The notes under the pieces are model-generated. The model did not search any database and was not told the DNA's origin. It worked only from the letters and a program-made list of their open reading frames with translations. Below are positions 8,260-17,936 of a stretch of DNA of 64,000 bases, one piece after another; positions within the stretch are counted from its first letter, which is position 1, and every line of letters starts with the position of its first letter. The translations under genes were made by a program, and so were the position numbers. The DNA comes from an uncultured Clostridium sp. (GTDB lineage Bacteria; Bacillota; Clostridia; Lachnospirales; Lachnospiraceae): positions 62,001 to 126,000 of the forward strand of contig UPYT01000002.1 of assembly GCA_900538475.1 (NCBI GenBank). Direction: 5' to 3'.

Positions 8260-9282
8260 TTATTTAACGGAATTGATAATATCGATCAGGTTCTGAACAC
8301 CCGGATATTCCTGGCAGTATTCATTTACCATGCCGCTTGTTGCATTTCGGAAAGCGTCTTTATCTACATCATTGACAAATTCCACATTCATCTGAGTGGA
8401 TGCTTCCTGAATGGCTTCCTCAATGGCTGCATCCCAGGCGATCTTGTGGCTTTCTGTGGATGCATAGGCTGCATCCAGAATGACCTTCTGATCCTCAGGG
8501 CTGATGGAAGTCCATGTTTTGGCGCTCATAACCAGAACATCAGGAATCATGGCATGCTGATCGGTAGAATACACCTTGCAGATTTCGCCGTGCTTTCCTG
8601 TAGTCAGGGCAGTTTCATTATTTTCAGTTCCGTCAATAATTCCTGTCTGAAGAGAGGTATAAACATCTCCGTAGGACATGGCAACAGGAATGCCGCCCAG
8701 AGCCTTTAACATATCAGTCTGGGATTTCATATCCTGAACACGGATTTTTAATCCCTTTAAATCCTCCGGAGTCCGGATTGGCTTATTAATAGTATAAAAA
8801 GAACGGGCGCCGGAGGTGTAGTAGGTCAGAGTAACAAAGCCGTCATCGGCAGTGGACAGGAAAAAGTCACGCATGGGCTGGGAATCCATGACATGATAGA
8901 AATTTTCCGTATCATCAAAAATATAGGGAAGGCCAAAGGTGTGATAGGCCTCGTTGTAGGTAGCCAGACCAGGGGCAGATACCTTAGTCATGGAAATAAC
9001 GCCAGCCATAAGCTGCTCCATATTTTCATTTTCAGATCCCAGCTGGCCGTTGGGAAGAATCCGAATCTGGATTCTTCCGTCTGTGCCTTCTTCTACTTTT
9101 TCTGCAAACTCGGTCATGGCAATATGTACGGTATGGGTTTCACTTAGGCCGTGAGCCAGAGTCAGAACCATGGGATTTTCTGCGGTTGCCTGGGCGCTTG
9201 TGGCGGCTCCGCCAGAGGCGCAGCCTGTGAGGGAAGCTGCTGCAAGGCTCAGTGTCAGTGCAAATGCTGCTAATTTTTTCAT
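8260..9282 (-). CDS. dctP: TRAP transporter solute-binding lipoprotein (DctP)
   Basis: 340 residues with a lipoprotein signal (lipobox LTGC, Cys21) and the DctP fold. A segment GLKIRVQDMKSQTDMLKALG carries the conserved arginine that usually salt-bridges a substrate carboxylate, and DVYTSLQTGIIDGTENN is the family hinge region. It is probably anchored on the outer face of the membrane. The substrate is inferred to be a carboxylated sugar or other organic acid because of TRAP chemistry plus the linked glycosidase; the sequence does not identify it. Confidence 0.93.
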   Translation of the reverse strand: MKKLAAFALTLSLAAASLTGCASGGAATSAQATAENPMVLTLAHGLSETHTVHIAMTEFAEKVEEGTDGRIQIRILPNGQLGSENENMEQLMAGVISMTKVSAPGLATYNEAYHTFGLPYIFDDTENFYHVMDSQPMRDFFLSTADDGFVTLTYYTSGARSFYTINKPIRTPEDLKGLKIRVQDMKSQTDMLKALGGIPVAMSYGDVYTSLQTGIIDGTENNETALTTGKHGEICKVYSTDQHAMIPDVLVMSAKTWTSISPEDQKVILDAAYASTESHKIAWDAAIEEAIQEASTQMNVEFVNDVDKDAFRNATSGMVNEYCQEYPGVQNLIDIINSVK

Positions 9283-9297
9283 AAAACAAGTACCCCC

Positions 9298-11799
9298 TTA
9301 CATTCCAATTAAATCAAACTGTTCAAAGGAAACCAGAAGACGGTAATCCTTTTTCGGGTTTTTGTATTTGATCTGAACGGATTTCAGCCGCTGGCTGTAG
9401 TACCATCCGCATTCTGCCTCTTCAAATTTTCTTCTGTGAAGGAAATGAGGAAGCTCTTTGCCGTCAAGGGTTACCCAGTAGGGCGCTTTTTCTCTGTGAA
9501 TCATGTCAATGGCCATGGTTTCCACAGCTGTCTCATAATGTCCTTCCTGCGTAAAGTCCAGACAGGTTCTTTCGCCGGTTTTCATGGAAATATGAGTTCT
9601 CAGACAGCCGCCCTGTTCGTAATCCATGGAAACACCGTCATCCTCGTAAAGCTCAAATTCGCCGTCCTTATCTGCCGCGCAGAGAATGGTCAGACCGGTG
9701 GCCTGCTGAGTGGCAAGATTGGTCATGGGATTCGTTGCCATGGGCAGGATGGCTCCGCTTTTTACAAAAAGAGGAATGCTGCTTAAGGTAACAGGAATTT
9801 CGATAGTCTGTCCGCCTTCATAGGGGGTTCTGGTATAAAAATCGTAAAAGGTATTGCCCTCCGGAAGATAGATGCTTCTGGAAGACGCGCCTTTTTCTAC
9901 TACGTTTGCAACCAGGAGGGAATCTCCCAGCATAAAGTCAACGCCTTCATCATAGCAGTTTGGATCATTCTGGAATGCGCTGCACATGGCTTCCATAATG
10001 GGAAGTCCGATTCTGTGGGCCCGGTCTGTCAGAGAATACAGATAAGGGCTTAACTGATAACGGAATTCAATGGCGCGGCGGATCTCATCTTTGTAATCAC
10101 TATACATCCAGGGCTCTGTTACGGTGTTGTCCGTATTGGTAGAGTGGATGGAGAAGCGGGGCTGGAAAATTCCGTTCTGAACCCAGCGCAGGAAGAGCTC
10201 GCCTTCCGGAGCCGGACCGTAAAAGCCGCCGATGTCGCAGCCCTGACTGGCTACGCCGGACAGACCCATGCCAAGAATGGTGGCAATGTTGTATTTCAGG
10301 GAATCCCAGCAGGTCAGGTTATCGCCTGCCCAGGTCTGGGCATACCGCTGGATTCCGCAGTGGCCGGAACGGCAGACAATATAGGGTCTGGTATTTTCAA
10401 AGGTCTCGTGAATGGCTTCGTCCGTAACGTGGCACATAATATTGGACATAACGGATTTCAGCTGTCCGATGGTGCCTCCCTTGCCCTCGAAATCACAGCG
10501 GCAGTCCTTATCTACCATACTGTCATATTCACAGTTATCATTCCAGATAGAGCAGGTTCCGTAATCCAGCACATTTTCCTTCAGCAGAGACTTCCAGTCT
10601 TCGCGGGCAGATTCTTTGGTAAAATCCACAAACACACCCTGTCCGCCCCACCAGGTTCCTACGCCTGGTTCTTCACTGGTGCTGGACTTGACAAACATGT
10701 TTTTCTTCTTCATTTCTTCCAGCATGGGGTGAATCAGAAGAATACCGGGTTTTACGTTGGGGGTTACGGTAACACCCCGGACCTTCATCTGATGGAAGAA
10801 ATCCTTAGGATCCTTAAATCTTTTTTTATTCCAGGTAAATACACAGCGTTTTACGCCTTTGTCCGTTTCTACAGTACAGTATCCGGAGGAAAGCTGGAAT
10901 CCGTCTACGGGAATGCCCTCTTCTCTGGTTGTATCAATGAATTCTGTGATAGCGTCATCGCAGTCCTTTTCCAGTTCCGGGTAGTACATGGAGGAACCAA
11001 GATAACCCAGGGCATAGCGGGGGAGCAGAGCGGATTTTCCGGTCAGGTCGGTATAGCGTTCCACAACCTGACGGACAGAGGGACCGGCGATTAAAAAGAG
11101 ATCAATGTCACCGCCGTCTGTACGGTAGCGGCTGTGCATTTTCCAGTAATTGCTTTTTTCACGTCCCATGTCAAAATCGCATTCGCAGGTATTGTGGTAA
11201 AAATAGCCGACAGCCTTTCTGGTATCCCGGTTCAGTTTAATATAAAAGGGAATGTGCTTGTAAAGGGAGTCGGTTTCCTTCGGGTTGTAGCCCATAGCGT
11301 CCTTGGGGCTCATGCCCATGAATTTTTGCGCTTTATTGAAGTCACCGCTTTTTTCGCCAAATCCATAGAAGCAGTCCTGGGGGGTGATTTCGCTGGTATG
11401 AATACGGCGGCGGTTGGAGTCTTCCTGGTAGGCCAGATCCACAATATCGGCATGAAGCAGAGTATTGTCCTGATCATATACGCAGATGCGGAATGGGGAT
11501 TTTTCGATAACTACGGTCAGTTCTTTTCCGCGGATGACTGCTTTTTCTTCTCCGTCCTCCAGAATTGCGTCAGCAGGCTGGATCCGCTTTCTGTAATTTT
11601 TCAGAAAACCATCCATGCGATCTTCCCATGCAGTCATAACAAGACTGTAGGATTCTTCTGCAAAATCTCCTTCAAAACCGGCCCGGATCCGCAGAATGGA
11701 ATCTGTCAGAAACAGCAGGCGGATTTCCACACAGTTGGTTGCGATGGAAAAGCCGGAGCCCTGTTTTGTTACGGCAAATGCAGTAGTGCAAACTTTCAT
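9298..11799 (-). CDS. GH31-family alpha-glycosidase
   Basis: An 833-residue cytosolic enzyme (no signal peptide). Residues 1-250 form the N-terminal beta-sandwich, and 260-640 the TIM barrel. The catalytic nucleophile is Asp421 in CSIWNDNCEYD and the acid/base is Asp493 in TWAGDN, matching the GH31 pattern. C-terminal beta domains include the usual LPEGNTFYDFYTRTPYEGG segment. GH31 enzymes cleave alpha-linked glucosides, xylosides, galactosides or sulfoquinovosides. The unusual barrel segment GFQLSSGYC does not fit the sulfoquinovosidase signature. It leads the TRAP operon with a 15-base gap, so enzyme and importer probably act on the same substrate. Start has an AGGAGG site. Confidence 0.9.
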   Translation of the reverse strand: MKVCTTAFAVTKQGSGFSIATNCVEIRLLFLTDSILRIRAGFEGDFAEESYSLVMTAWEDRMDGFLKNYRKRIQPADAILEDGEEKAVIRGKELTVVIEKSPFRICVYDQDNTLLHADIVDLAYQEDSNRRRIHTSEITPQDCFYGFGEKSGDFNKAQKFMGMSPKDAMGYNPKETDSLYKHIPFYIKLNRDTRKAVGYFYHNTCECDFDMGREKSNYWKMHSRYRTDGGDIDLFLIAGPSVRQVVERYTDLTGKSALLPRYALGYLGSSMYYPELEKDCDDAITEFIDTTREEGIPVDGFQLSSGYCTVETDKGVKRCVFTWNKKRFKDPKDFFHQMKVRGVTVTPNVKPGILLIHPMLEEMKKKNMFVKSSTSEEPGVGTWWGGQGVFVDFTKESAREDWKSLLKENVLDYGTCSIWNDNCEYDSMVDKDCRCDFEGKGGTIGQLKSVMSNIMCHVTDEAIHETFENTRPYIVCRSGHCGIQRYAQTWAGDNLTCWDSLKYNIATILGMGLSGVASQGCDIGGFYGPAPEGELFLRWVQNGIFQPRFSIHSTNTDNTVTEPWMYSDYKDEIRRAIEFRYQLSPYLYSLTDRAHRIGLPIMEAMCSAFQNDPNCYDEGVDFMLGDSLLVANVVEKGASSRSIYLPEGNTFYDFYTRTPYEGGQTIEIPVTLSSIPLFVKSGAILPMATNPMTNLATQQATGLTILCAADKDGEFELYEDDGVSMDYEQGGCLRTHISMKTGERTCLDFTQEGHYETAVETMAIDMIHREKAPYWVTLDGKELPHFLHRRKFEEAECGWYYSQRLKSVQIKYKNPKKDYRLLVSFEQFDLIGM

Positions 11800-11843
11800 T
11801 TTGTAAACCTCCTTGGTAAATCTTTTGAAGTCGATGTGCCTGT

Positions 11844-11849
11844 ATTATA
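11844..11849 (-). promoter_or_regulatory. Probable -10 element of the GH31-TRAP operon
   Basis: TATAAT on the minus strand lies 45 bases upstream of the GH31 start. No good -35 hexamer sits 17 bases upstream (TAGTTT at best), which fits a promoter needing an activator such as the divergent AraC protein. Confidence 0.4.
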
Positions 11850-11983
11850 AGAAATTGAAAGCATCAAAACTAGACAGATTTTGCGTAGAATAGTATAATA
11901 TTTTACATATCTTGCTTTTGCATTGACAGAAATTACAAATTTTAACAGTGTTTTTATGCAGATACTGCTGAGGAGAAAGGGCT

Positions 11984-12856
11984 ATGATTGATCAGGCGGG
12001 AATTATGATGGCGCAGGGGGCGGAGATTGCCTGTGAGCGGATTGCAGGGGTCAATGACAATATGACCCAGCCCCATTATCACAATTATTATGAGCTGTAT
12101 TATCTGGAAAAAGGAGAGAGGTATCAGCGTCTTCAGGATGAGCTCTATGTGCTTAAGCCGGGGGAGCTGATGTTGTTTTCTCCCTACATTATGCATTATT
12201 CTTATGGAAAAAAGGATATGCCTTTCCGGAGAATTGTGCTGTATTTTCGCAGGGAGGACGTGGATGTACCGGAGCTGGCCTCGTTGCTGGATCAGGCCAA
12301 CGGCATGTACAGTATGGGGCTCAGAGACAGCCAGATGATACACCGAATTCTCGGAGAGCTTTTGCGGGAACAGGAGGAGGAAGCGGATTTCAAAAGAGAA
12401 TGTCAGCACTCTCTTTTGAATCTTCTTCTGTATCTGTTGGCCCGTCAAAAGCGGGTGGCGGAACCGGTAAAAACAGAGCAGAAAACAAGAATGGGGCAGG
12501 TAATGCATTATATTCACCGCCATTTTGATGAGAATATTACTCTGGAAAGTCTGGCGGAACGCTTTTATGTGAGCAGCTATTATCTCTGCCGGGAATTTAA
12601 GGCATATACCAACAGTACGGTGATTCAGTATGTGAATGTTACCAGAATCATGAATGCTCAGAGAAGGATTATGGAGACAGATAAGAGTATCACGGAGATC
12701 AGCAGGGAAATGGGGTTTTCTAATCTGACGCATTTTAACCGGGTGTTTAAAGCTGTGACGGGAATGACGCCTTCCGGATACCGCAAGAGCCATAAAAATC
12801 TGGAGATTTATGTCGGAGGCATCAGGAAGCGTAAGGGAGGGCAGGATAACCGTTAA
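11984..12856 (+). CDS. AraC-family transcriptional regulator
   Basis: 290 residues: an N-terminal cupin-like sensing domain (PHYHNYYELYYLEKGERY, residues 25-45) and a C-terminal pair of helix-turn-helix motifs (LESLAERFYVSSYYLCREFK near 185-204, and ITEISREMGFSNLTHFNRVF near 233-252). It diverges from the GH31-TRAP operon across about 185 bases and is the likely activator of that operon in response to the imported sugar compound. Start follows AGGAGAAAGG. Confidence 0.92.
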   Translation: MIDQAGIMMAQGAEIACERIAGVNDNMTQPHYHNYYELYYLEKGERYQRLQDELYVLKPGELMLFSPYIMHYSYGKKDMPFRRIVLYFRREDVDVPELASLLDQANGMYSMGLRDSQMIHRILGELLREQEEEADFKRECQHSLLNLLLYLLARQKRVAEPVKTEQKTRMGQVMHYIHRHFDENITLESLAERFYVSSYYLCREFKAYTNSTVIQYVNVTRIMNAQRRIMETDKSITEISREMGFSNLTHFNRVFKAVTGMTPSGYRKSHKNLEIYVGGIRKRKGGQDNR

Positions 12857-12949
12857 GGGATAGGTCTGGACGGAACGGCTCCTGCCTGCTACAATAGAAA
12901 GAAGCGATTCTGCAGAAGCAGAGGCATGGCGAGATATGGAGAAAAGATT

Positions 12950-14116
12950 ATGACAGAGAAATTATATTATCAGGACAGCCACAGAAAAGAATTTGAGGCT
13001 CAGGTGGTATCCTGTCAGTGGAATGAAAAAAAGGAATGGTATGAGGTGATTCTGGACCGGACGGTATTTTTTCCGGAGGGCGGAGGCCAGTATGCGGATC
13101 CCGGTGTAATTGACGGTATTCCCGTAGAGGATGTAAAGGAGCGGGAGGGTGAGGTGATTCATATGATGAAGAAGCCTCTGACGCCGGGACAAACAGTACA
13201 TGGCGAAATCGACTACAAAGAAAGATTTTCCAGAATGCAGCAGCACTCCGGCGAGCATATTGTATCTGGTCTGGTGCACCGGTATTTTGGATATGACAAT
13301 GTGGGCTTTCATCTGGGCAATGAAGCGGTGACTCTGGATTTTAACGGAACCTTTGAGCCGGGGCAGCTGCGCCGCATTGAGACAGAGGCCAATGAGGCTG
13401 TGGCTGCCAATCTGGAGATCCGGGTGGAGTATCCCACTAGGGAAGAGCTGGCGGCTCTGGAGTACAGGAGTAAAAAAGAACTGGCCGGACAGGTGCGGAT
13501 TGTGACGGTACCTGGATACGATGTATGCGCCTGCTGTGCACCCCACGTATCCCGAACCGGTGAAATTGGCCTGATTAAGCTGGTGGATGCAGTCAATTAC
13601 AAGGGCGGAACCCGTGTGACAATGGTATGTGGTTTCCGGGCTCTGGAGGATTACCGGATGAAGGAGGACAATGTGCGGGAGATTTCCCGGCTTTTGTCTG
13701 CAAAGCCCTATGAGGCGGCGGAAGCGGTTGAACGTCTCCGGGAGGAGGCGCTTCTCTGGAAGGGAAGGGCAATTCAGATGCAGACCCGGTATCTGGAGAA
13801 AAAGCTGGAGGAGCTTCCGGAAGGAACCGTCAACTATTTTGTATTTGAAGAGGATCTGGACAAGAATGCGGCCCGCCGTTTTGTAGATGCAGGAAAAGAA
13901 AAATGCAGCGGCGTCTGCGGGATTTTCCTGGGAAAGGAAGAGGGCGGATACCAGTTTAATCTGGGAAGCAATTCCATAGATTTAAAGCAGGTTTTAAAGG
14001 AGTTTTACAGCCATTTTGAAGGAAGAGGAGGCGGCAAGGGACCAATGGTTCAGGGTACGGTTCAGGGAGATCCGAAAGCCATTGAGGACTGCCTATGCAA
14101 AATCATTTCTTTATGA
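12950..14116 (+). CDS. AlaX-type alanyl-tRNA editing protein (long form with DHHA1)
   Basis: 388 residues related to the editing half of alanyl-tRNA synthetase. The zinc/active-site residues are visible: HSGEH (His99, His103 in this numbering) and CACCAPHVSRTGEIG with a Cys and His. The C-terminal DHHA1 domain ends in the GGKGPMVQGTVQGD glycine motif. AlaX-L proteins hydrolyse Ser- or Gly-mischarged tRNA-Ala in trans. ATG 12950 was chosen over an in-frame ATG at 12926 because GGAG with an 8-base gap precedes it. Confidence 0.9.
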   Translation: MTEKLYYQDSHRKEFEAQVVSCQWNEKKEWYEVILDRTVFFPEGGGQYADPGVIDGIPVEDVKEREGEVIHMMKKPLTPGQTVHGEIDYKERFSRMQQHSGEHIVSGLVHRYFGYDNVGFHLGNEAVTLDFNGTFEPGQLRRIETEANEAVAANLEIRVEYPTREELAALEYRSKKELAGQVRIVTVPGYDVCACCAPHVSRTGEIGLIKLVDAVNYKGGTRVTMVCGFRALEDYRMKEDNVREISRLLSAKPYEAAEAVERLREEALLWKGRAIQMQTRYLEKKLEELPEGTVNYFVFEEDLDKNAARRFVDAGKEKCSGVCGIFLGKEEGGYQFNLGSNSIDLKQVLKEFYSHFEGRGGGKGPMVQGTVQGDPKAIEDCLCKIISL

Positions 14117-14130
14117 TATAATCGTCCATT

Positions 14131-15186
14131 ATGAAGAATTATATTATATTTGATTTAGAGTGGAATCAGAGTCCCCGGGGACGGGAGGATTCGGTAGCAG
14201 ATTTCCCTTTTGAGATTATTGAGATTGGTGCAGTAAAGCTGGATGAGAATTTTCAGATGGTGGATGAGTTTCACCGACTGATTCGGCCTCAGGTCTATGG
14301 CCAGATGCATCATATGATATCAGAAGTGACTCATATGAATATGGAGGAGCTGAAGGCCCGGGGGATGGATTTTCCCGAGGCAGCCAGACAGTTTCTCTGC
14401 TGGTGCGGTGAAGAGCCGGTATATGGTACCTGGGGTTCCATGGATCTGACAGAGCTGCAGAGAAATATGGCATATTACGGAATGGAAGCTCCCTTTCCCT
14501 TCCCTTTGTTTTATTATGATGTGCAGAAGCTGTACGGACTATTTACAGCAGAGGGAGCCAGACTGTCTCTGGATGCGGCAGTGGAACAGGAGGGGCTTTT
14601 AGAGAAACGGCCGTTTCACAGGGCTTTGGATGATGCCTATTACACCGGTCGGGTTCTGGCCTGTCTGGTGGAAAAAACAGGGGCAGAAGCTCTCCTTCCT
14701 TTTCAGTCGGTTGATTATTACCGGCTTCCGGGAAACAAAAAAGAGGAGATCCAGGTAACATTTCCCGGCTATTCCAAATATGTGTCCCGTGTGTTTGAGT
14801 CCCGTGAGGATGCCATGAAGGATCGGGGAGTCACCTCTACGAAATGTTATCTCTGCGGCAAAAGCCTGCGAAAAAAGATCCGGTGGTTTACGGCCAACCA
14901 GAAAATGTATTTTTCTCTGGCAGTCTGTCCGGAGCATGGATATTTGAAAGGAAAAATCCACATCAAAAAGGCAGACGGGGATCGGGTGTTTGTAGTAAAG
15001 ACTCTGAAGCTGACAGATGAGGAAGGCGCAGCCTTTGTTATCAATAAAAAAGAGGAGCTGAAAAAGAAGCGGGCTGAGCGCAGCAGGGCAAAGCGTCAGC
15101 GGCAGCGCCAGGAGGCGGCGGCCAATAAAACAAGAAAGAAAAAAGGTAAAAAAGCAAAAAAAGAAAGAGGAATTCCGAATCAGTAA
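14131..15186 (+). CDS. DEDDh-type 3'-5' exonuclease-domain protein
   Basis: 351 residues. The exonuclease core occupies about 1-190, with FDLEWN (Asp and Glu of ExoI), EIGAVKLDENF, a central Asp and HRALDDAYYTGRVL (His and Asp of ExoIII), as in KapD/RNase T-like proteins. A C-terminal extension with CYLCGKSLRKKIRWF and CPEH suggests a small zinc-binding unit, followed by a strongly basic tail (about 305-351) likely to bind nucleic acid. It starts 14 bases after the AlaX stop and is probably co-transcribed. Substrate unknown. Confidence 0.85.
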   Translation: MKNYIIFDLEWNQSPRGREDSVADFPFEIIEIGAVKLDENFQMVDEFHRLIRPQVYGQMHHMISEVTHMNMEELKARGMDFPEAARQFLCWCGEEPVYGTWGSMDLTELQRNMAYYGMEAPFPFPLFYYDVQKLYGLFTAEGARLSLDAAVEQEGLLEKRPFHRALDDAYYTGRVLACLVEKTGAEALLPFQSVDYYRLPGNKKEEIQVTFPGYSKYVSRVFESREDAMKDRGVTSTKCYLCGKSLRKKIRWFTANQKMYFSLAVCPEHGYLKGKIHIKKADGDRVFVVKTLKLTDEEGAAFVINKKEELKKKRAERSRAKRQRQRQEAAANKTRKKKGKKAKKERGIPNQ

Positions 15187-15211
15187 CAGGTTTGGAATTC
15201 CTCTTTCTTTT
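15160..15211. terminator. Bidirectional terminator shared by exonuclease and carboxypeptidase genes
   Basis: AAAGAAAGAGGAATTCC (15160-15176) and GGAATTCCTCTTTCTTT (15194-15210) make a perfect 17-bp stem. It overlaps the 3' end of the exonuclease gene and the stop of the convergent dacF-like gene, so it serves both strands. Confidence 0.9.
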
Positions 15212-16787
15212 AATTTTTTCTGTCCAGAAAGGACGGATGATTTCGTGGCCTTTTCTTTGGCTGACTTTGTTTCAGAGCTGAATCAGTCCGCTTTTTTTCC
15301 ATGAGAAGATCAAATTCTGCAGTGGACATGCCAATATCCTCCAGGCGTTTCTGACGGCGCTGATAGCGGGCGGCCCGTTCAACGGCTTCCTGTTTTTCAA
15401 TATGGAATTTCAGAACAAGAAGTCCTCCGCCCACAATTCCCAGAACGACAAACAGAATCAGCCCGGTTTTCATGCCCTGAGGAATGTACAGCTGGAAAGC
15501 GGGAGTGTCCGACGGTTCGGTACTGCCGGATTCCTCTTCTTCAGAAGATACGGGAAGATCTCCGGAAAGAGCTGCCGGAGCGTTGTCTTCGCCTGTTGGA
15601 GAAAGGGCGGCAGTTTCATCAAAGGTCATGGCTCTTGCCATGGCGATATCAGCTTCCCGTGCAGCAGTATCCGGCTCTTGGCGGATTAGATAGGCGGCGC
15701 CGACGGCGTGTCCTCCGTATTCGTAGGAAATCTGTGCTACTGCATCCTGAGGCGCTGCGGGAGGAAGCTCGTAGGAGATGGAGGAGGTAATATTAGCCGG
15801 ATCGGCAAGCTTCGGAAGGGAAATCCGGCAGTCTTTCTGAATAGAGAGTACGGACAGATCCGTAGTAGGCAGTCCGGCAATCGTCATATCATTAGCCACG
15901 GATGAATGGGCAGTATCTATTTCTGCGGCTTTCAGAGATTGAAAGCTGGAAAATCCAAAATCCAGCAGTGCCTTGGTATCTGTATAGTGAGTCTGATGTC
16001 CATTTAAAACAACAGCAATCAGGCGAGTGTTGTTTTTTTCCGCGCAGGTGACCAGAGTATTTCCTGCCAGAGAGGTGTAGCCAGTTTTCCCGCCAATGAT
16101 TCCGGGATAATACTGAGGCGCATTTTTTTTCATCATCCGGTGTCCCGGATAAATACGAAAGCCGTCAGGATTCCGCTTGGTGGGCGGAAGATCATAGTAC
16201 AATGTGGAATCAATGGTGACAAAGGCCTCATTCTGAAAGGCGGCCTGAGCAATCAGAGCCATGTCATAGGCCGATGTATAGTGATCTGGGTTATTTAGTC
16301 CGCTGGGGTTACAGAAATGGGAATCTGTGCAGCCTAAGGAGGCGGCACGTTCATTCATCATATCAGCAAAGGCTTCTATGGAACCGGCAGTGTGCTCTGC
16401 CAGGGCATTGGCCACTTCATTGGCAGAGCGGAGAACCAGGGCATACAGACAGTCACGGACAGTCAGCTGATCGCCCACATCCATACCGGCGCTGGTGCTT
16501 CCCGGCTCTACATTGTGAACCGCATTGCGGGAAAAGGTTACAATATCGTCCATATCGCAGTTTTCAATCACAATCAGCGCAGTCAGTATTTTCGTAATAC
16601 TGGCGGGAAAATAGGCGGTATGGATATTTTTCCCGTAGAGGACAGCGCCGGAGCCGGCGTCCATAACAATTCCGCCCTCTGCGGAAATGGAAATATTGTC
16701 CGGCCATTCTGCCGCGGCAAAGGCTGTGCTGCAGAAGGAACTGCACAGAAGGACCAGACTCAGAAAAAAGGCTGTAAATCGTTTCAT
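15210..16787 (-). CDS. Serine-type D-Ala-D-Ala carboxypeptidase (PBP5/DacF-like)
   Basis: 525 residues with an N-terminal signal peptide (cleavage after about residue 25, AFAA). The three penicillin-binding motifs are present: SITK at 63-66, SAN at 121-123 and KTG near 227. The enzyme trims the terminal D-Ala from peptidoglycan stem peptides outside the membrane. After the PBP5 domain there is an acidic Ser/Glu-rich linker and a membrane anchor at about 443-463, followed by a basic cytoplasmic tail; the tail is longer than in typical PBP5. Monocistronic, ending in the shared terminator. Confidence 0.93.
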   Translation of the reverse strand: MKRFTAFFLSLVLLCSSFCSTAFAAAEWPDNISISAEGGIVMDAGSGAVLYGKNIHTAYFPASITKILTALIVIENCDMDDIVTFSRNAVHNVEPGSTSAGMDVGDQLTVRDCLYALVLRSANEVANALAEHTAGSIEAFADMMNERAASLGCTDSHFCNPSGLNNPDHYTSAYDMALIAQAAFQNEAFVTIDSTLYYDLPPTKRNPDGFRIYPGHRMMKKNAPQYYPGIIGGKTGYTSLAGNTLVTCAEKNNTRLIAVVLNGHQTHYTDTKALLDFGFSSFQSLKAAEIDTAHSSVANDMTIAGLPTTDLSVLSIQKDCRISLPKLADPANITSSISYELPPAAPQDAVAQISYEYGGHAVGAAYLIRQEPDTAAREADIAMARAMTFDETAALSPTGEDNAPAALSGDLPVSSEEEESGSTEPSDTPAFQLYIPQGMKTGLILFVVLGIVGGGLLVLKFHIEKQEAVERAARYQRRQKRLEDIGMSTAEFDLLMEKKRTDSALKQSQPKKRPRNHPSFLDRKN

Positions 16788-16829
16788 AGTTATTCTCCAT
16801 AAGACAAACCGGAGACAGCAGCGATTCTA

Positions 16830-17900
16830 TCAGGAATGAAGGACACATCCCACTGTCTGTCCGGTTTTTAAAGCCCCTACACATTTTTTGTTGCAATAGA
16901 GGCAGCGGGTAATCTCTCCGGCGCGGCCGGTGCGGACCTTTTCCGGCCACTGAGGATCTGCAATCAGCTGACGGCACATGCCAATCAGCTCAATTCCTTC
17001 CTCGCAGAGGGCCTCGGCAGTTTCCGGGGACTGGATTTTTCCAACACAGCAGACCGGCTTTTCGGTGTGCTTTTTAACCAGACGGGCAAGGAAGGAAAAG
17101 CAGGCTTCGCCCTGGAAATACGGATGCTTTGCCGGGGGAATGGTATCCTCGGTGACTGTATGATTAGCCAGAGAAACATGGAAGCAGTCAATGGATGCTT
17201 CCTCCAGGCTGCGGACAAATTCAGGCACCTGGGCCATGGATATTCCGCCGCGCCCATACGCCGGATCCTCAGTGCGGACAGTCAGCTTGTAGTCCAGCGG
17301 AAGCGCCGGAGCGCCGCGCCGCACAGCCCGGACTGCTTCCAGGGCAAACCGATCCCAGGCGCCCCATTCATCAGTCCGGTGATTGAAATTGGGGGAGGTA
17401 AAGCTTCCGGTCAGCCGATCGCCGTGAATCTGAATCATATCAAAGCCCAGGTCCGCTGCCCGACGGGCAGCAGCCTCGTAGGCAGCGAGGATATCCTGAA
17501 TATGTTCCGGGGAAACCGTATCACAGAAGGTCTTAGTGCTGAGAGCCAGCTCGGCCCGTACCTTCTGCGGGTTTGTCCGCCCTTCCAGGCGATAGAGCTC
17601 TCGGATTTTTATAACATCATACTCAGGATGAAACAGCTGGGCGGAAATTTTGCAGTCATACTGGTGACAGATTTCTATGGCCTTTCGGAGAGGCGCAGCT
17701 GAGGCGTCGCTGTCCAGAGCAATTCCCCCAAACATAGAGGGGACTACGGACAGATCTGCTGCAACAATCATGCCGCAGCCGCCTTTCGCCAGAGCTTCGT
17801 ACCACTCTGCACCGTCGGGGCCAAAACTGGAGGGGGCAAAAACAATTCTGTTCTTTAAGGTAGTATTGCCAATGGTAATCGGGTCAAACAAATGGGTCAT
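16830..17900 (-). CDS. NADH:flavin oxidoreductase / Old Yellow Enzyme domain with 4Fe-4S site
   Basis: 356 residues. The FMN-binding TIM barrel starts FDPITIGNTTLKNRIVFAP and includes the family segment ending NHRTDEWG. A C-terminal cluster motif C-x2-C-x3-C-x11-C (CLYCNKKC to GCVLHS) binds a 4Fe-4S cluster, as in 2,4-dienoyl-CoA reductase and trimethylamine dehydrogenase relatives. The C-terminal FAD/NAD(P)H domain of those enzymes (about 300 residues) is absent, so it would need a separate electron donor. The sequence ends naturally, without signs of truncation. Substrate unknown. Confidence 0.85.
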   Translation of the reverse strand: MTHLFDPITIGNTTLKNRIVFAPSSFGPDGAEWYEALAKGGCGMIVAADLSVVPSMFGGIALDSDASAAPLRKAIEICHQYDCKISAQLFHPEYDVIKIRELYRLEGRTNPQKVRAELALSTKTFCDTVSPEHIQDILAAYEAAARRAADLGFDMIQIHGDRLTGSFTSPNFNHRTDEWGAWDRFALEAVRAVRRGAPALPLDYKLTVRTEDPAYGRGGISMAQVPEFVRSLEEASIDCFHVSLANHTVTEDTIPPAKHPYFQGEACFSFLARLVKKHTEKPVCCVGKIQSPETAEALCEEGIELIGMCRQLIADPQWPEKVRTGRAGEITRCLYCNKKCVGALKTGQTVGCVLHS

Positions 17901-17936
17901 AATAGCACCTCCTTGGTGAAAACAGGTTTTTCTTTC

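Noticed and set aside
9298..11799. GH31 enzyme as a sulfoquinovosidase
   Set aside because: The residues around the barrel strand (GFQLSSGYC) do not match the sulfoquinovose-binding signature, and no sulfoglycolysis genes are nearby.
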